Below are positions 56,290 through 57,693 of a stretch of 57,693 nucleotides of DNA, piece after piece. Numbering within the stretch: the first letter of the stretch is position 1; each line of letters begins with the position of its first letter. Origin of the DNA: Allobosea sp. GTDB taxonomy: Bacteria > Pseudomonadota > Alphaproteobacteria > Rhizobiales > Beijerinckiaceae. The stretch spans positions 1 through 57,693 of the forward strand of contig NZ_JAUYTP010000047.1 in the NCBI RefSeq assembly GCF_030695125.1, in the 5' to 3' direction. The position numbers and the translations under genes are program-made. The notes under the pieces are model-generated. The model ran no database searches. It was given only the letters and a program-made list of their open reading frames with translations, and was not told the DNA's origin.

Positions 56290-57693
56290 ATGCGCACGAT
56301 CCGACGCTCGACCTCGCTGATGGACCGCCTGCCCGACCCGGTGCGGGAGTTCCTGTCGCGCCGCGCCAGCGAGATCACCGGGCTGGTGGTGCTGGCGCTG
56401 ATGGCGGCCGTGGCAGTGTCCCTCGCGACCTGGTCGGTCGACGATCCCAGCCTCAACAACGCCACCAGCGGCGCGGTCCGGAACTGGCTCGGCCGGCCGG
56501 GCGCCATGGTCGCCGATCTGATGATGCAGCTGATCGGGCTCGGCGTCATCGCGCTGCTGTTTCCGCCGCTGATCTGGTCGCTCAGGCTGGTCCGGTTCCA
56601 TCTCTTCGACCGCGGCGCGCTCAAGCTCGGCCTCTGGGTCGTCGGCATCGCCGCGACCGCCGCCGTCGGCAGCGCGCTGCCGGCAACGCCACGCTGGCCC
56701 TTGCCCACCGGCATGGGCGGCGTCATCGGCGACGGGCTGTTGTTCGGCACCCGCAACCTCGCCGGTCTCGCCGGCAACGCCGTCGGCGGTCTGGTCGGTT
56801 TCCTCTATGCGGGCGTCGCCATCCTCGCCGTCACGGCCGCCGCGGGCTTTGGCTTCGTCGGCGACGAGGACCCGATCGCCGATGGCGAGGATGCCGACGA
56901 ATCCTGGTCGGACAGCGAGGACAGGCGCGACGACGAGCCCGGCATCGCCGTGATTCTCGTCGGCTGGCTCGCCCATGGCGCGATGGCGCTGCGCGGCATG
57001 ATCCTGCGGCGTCTGCCGCAGCCCCCGGCCGCAGCCGCCCAGGCGGCAGGCCGCCAGGGCGGCGACATGGCGCCGGCTGCCGGCCGGGTCCGCCGCGAGC
57101 CGCAATTCAATGACGGCCATCGGCGCGAACCCGGCATCCGCCCGACGGTTCCGCCCTTCGATCCCGCCCCGCTGCCACCGGTGCGCGGCGCCCGCACGCC
57201 CCAGCCCGATCTCGACCCGCCCTTCGCGCTGGACGAGGACGAGCCGCTCGATCTGCGCGACCTCAATGCGCCGCGCGTGACCGCGCCCTCGCCTGCCCCC
57301 AAGCCCGGCAAGCGCATCCAGCGCGAGGCGCAACCCTCGCTGCTCGATCGCGAGGCGTTCGAGCTGCCGCCGCTGACCTATCTCGGCGAGCCCAAGAAGC
57401 TGCCTGCCACGGCGATCTCGACCGATGCGCTCGAGCAGAACGCGACGCTGCTCGAAGGCGTGCTGGAGGATTTTGGCGTCCGCGGCGAGATCACGCAGGT
57501 CCGCCCCGGCCCGGTGGTGACGCTCTACGAACTGGAGCCGGCTCCGGGCACGAAATCCTCCCGCGTGATTTCGCTGGCCGACGACATTGCCCGTTCGATG
57601 AGCGCGATCTCGGCGCGCGTGGCGGTGATTCCCGGCAAGAACGCGATCGGCATCGAACTGCCCAACGCCAAGCGCGAGACGGTCTATCTGCGC
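56290..57693 (+). CDS. ftsK: DNA translocase FtsK (N-terminal part, runs off the window)
   Basis: The first 468 codons of FtsK, which couples septation to chromosome dimer resolution. It starts MRTIRRSTSLMDRLPDPVRE. Four membrane segments lie at about residues 31-55, 73-97, 115-130 and 155-190. A Pro-rich, acidic linker (residues ~195-350) follows, then the alpha domain start TDALEQNATLLEGVLEDFGV and GPVVTLYELEPAPGTKSSRV. The motor and gamma domains lie beyond the window edge. A CtrA-type box precedes it. Confidence 0.92.
   Translation, partial: MRTIRRSTSLMDRLPDPVREFLSRRASEITGLVVLALMAAVAVSLATWSVDDPSLNNATSGAVRNWLGRPGAMVADLMMQLIGLGVIALLFPPLIWSLRLVRFHLFDRGALKLGLWVVGIAATAAVGSALPATPRWPLPTGMGGVIGDGLLFGTRNLAGLAGNAVGGLVGFLYAGVAILAVTAAAGFGFVGDEDPIADGEDADESWSDSEDRRDDEPGIAVILVGWLAHGAMALRGMILRRLPQPPAAAAQAAGRQGGDMAPAAGRVRREPQFNDGHRREPGIRPTVPPFDPAPLPPVRGARTPQPDLDPPFALDEDEPLDLRDLNAPRVTAPSPAPKPGKRIQREAQPSLLDREAFELPPLTYLGEPKKLPATAISTDALEQNATLLEGVLEDFGVRGEITQVRPGPVVTLYELEPAPGTKSSRVISLADDIARSMSAISARVAVIPGKNAIGIELPNAKRETVYLR

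Overview
The window is GC-rich, densely coding DNA from an alphaproteobacterium, most likely a member of the Hyphomicrobiales (Rhizobiales). A Bosea- or Bradyrhizobium-like genus is an inference. The evidence is a complete cluster for very-long-chain fatty acid lipid A (AcpXL, the XL dehydratase and synthases, LpxXL), a ~1600-residue NAD-glutamate dehydrogenase, DUF1476 and DUF2794 proteins, an IalB-like protein, and a CtrA-type box in front of ftsK. Nearly everything is chromosomal housekeeping. No phage, insertion sequence, CRISPR array, tRNA or rRNA body is visible.

Layout. 1-441: a strong minus-strand promoter of rRNA/tRNA type leaves the window on the left. 442-5956: M23 endopeptidase, AEC transporter, GluQRS, AlkA-type glycosylase and an HpaI-type aldolase. 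6120-9229: ATP synthase inhibitor (DUF1476) and purC-lipoprotein-purS-purQ. 9346-12305: cytochrome c maturation genes ccmA, ccmB, ccmC, ccmD and ccmG, including a 57-residue CcmD. 12538-15237: aconitase. 15487-22310: acpXL-fabZ-KS(Cys-less)-KS-SDR-[RHH/RelE toxin-antitoxin]-adh-lpxXL. 22378-27157: DUF1223, LemA/TPM proteins and gamma-glutamyltransferase. 27160-34292: MNT/HEPN pair, RlmN, IalB-like protein, quinone oxidoreductase, YkvA, an SDR and a RES/Xre pair. 34364-37949: YciB, FtsY, an RluA-type enzyme, PCD and ThpR. 38041-43289: aldo/keto reductase, then TesA-like esterase divergent from an ABC/FtsX transporter, as in the E. coli tesA/ybbA/ybbP arrangement. 43510-46370: Bax1, GNAT, DUF2794, an orphan terminator and an AhpD-fold enzyme. 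46473-57693: NAD-GDH, Trm112, UbiH-type hydroxylase, TesB, glnK-amtB and the 5' part of ftsK.

How the parts fit. The XL cluster makes and attaches the C28-type hydroxy acyl chain of lipid A. The ccm set builds the haem export and ligation route for c-type cytochromes. glnK-amtB carries a sigma54-type -24/-12 element and sits near NAD-GDH, giving a nitrogen-assimilation and glutamate-catabolism neighbourhood.

Most worth a second look: two near-perfect parS-like sites 43 kb apart and an exact CtrA box before ftsK, which together suggest an origin-proximal location; a ketosynthase pair in which one member has lost the nucleophilic Cys and carries a chain-length-factor-like GEEQAG motif; a toxin-antitoxin module lying inside the lipid A cluster; a cluster of GANTC sites with an inverted repeat before purC; and an intrinsic terminator at 45708-45735 that no annotated gene reads into. 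All homology calls are from motif recognition and were not checked by search.
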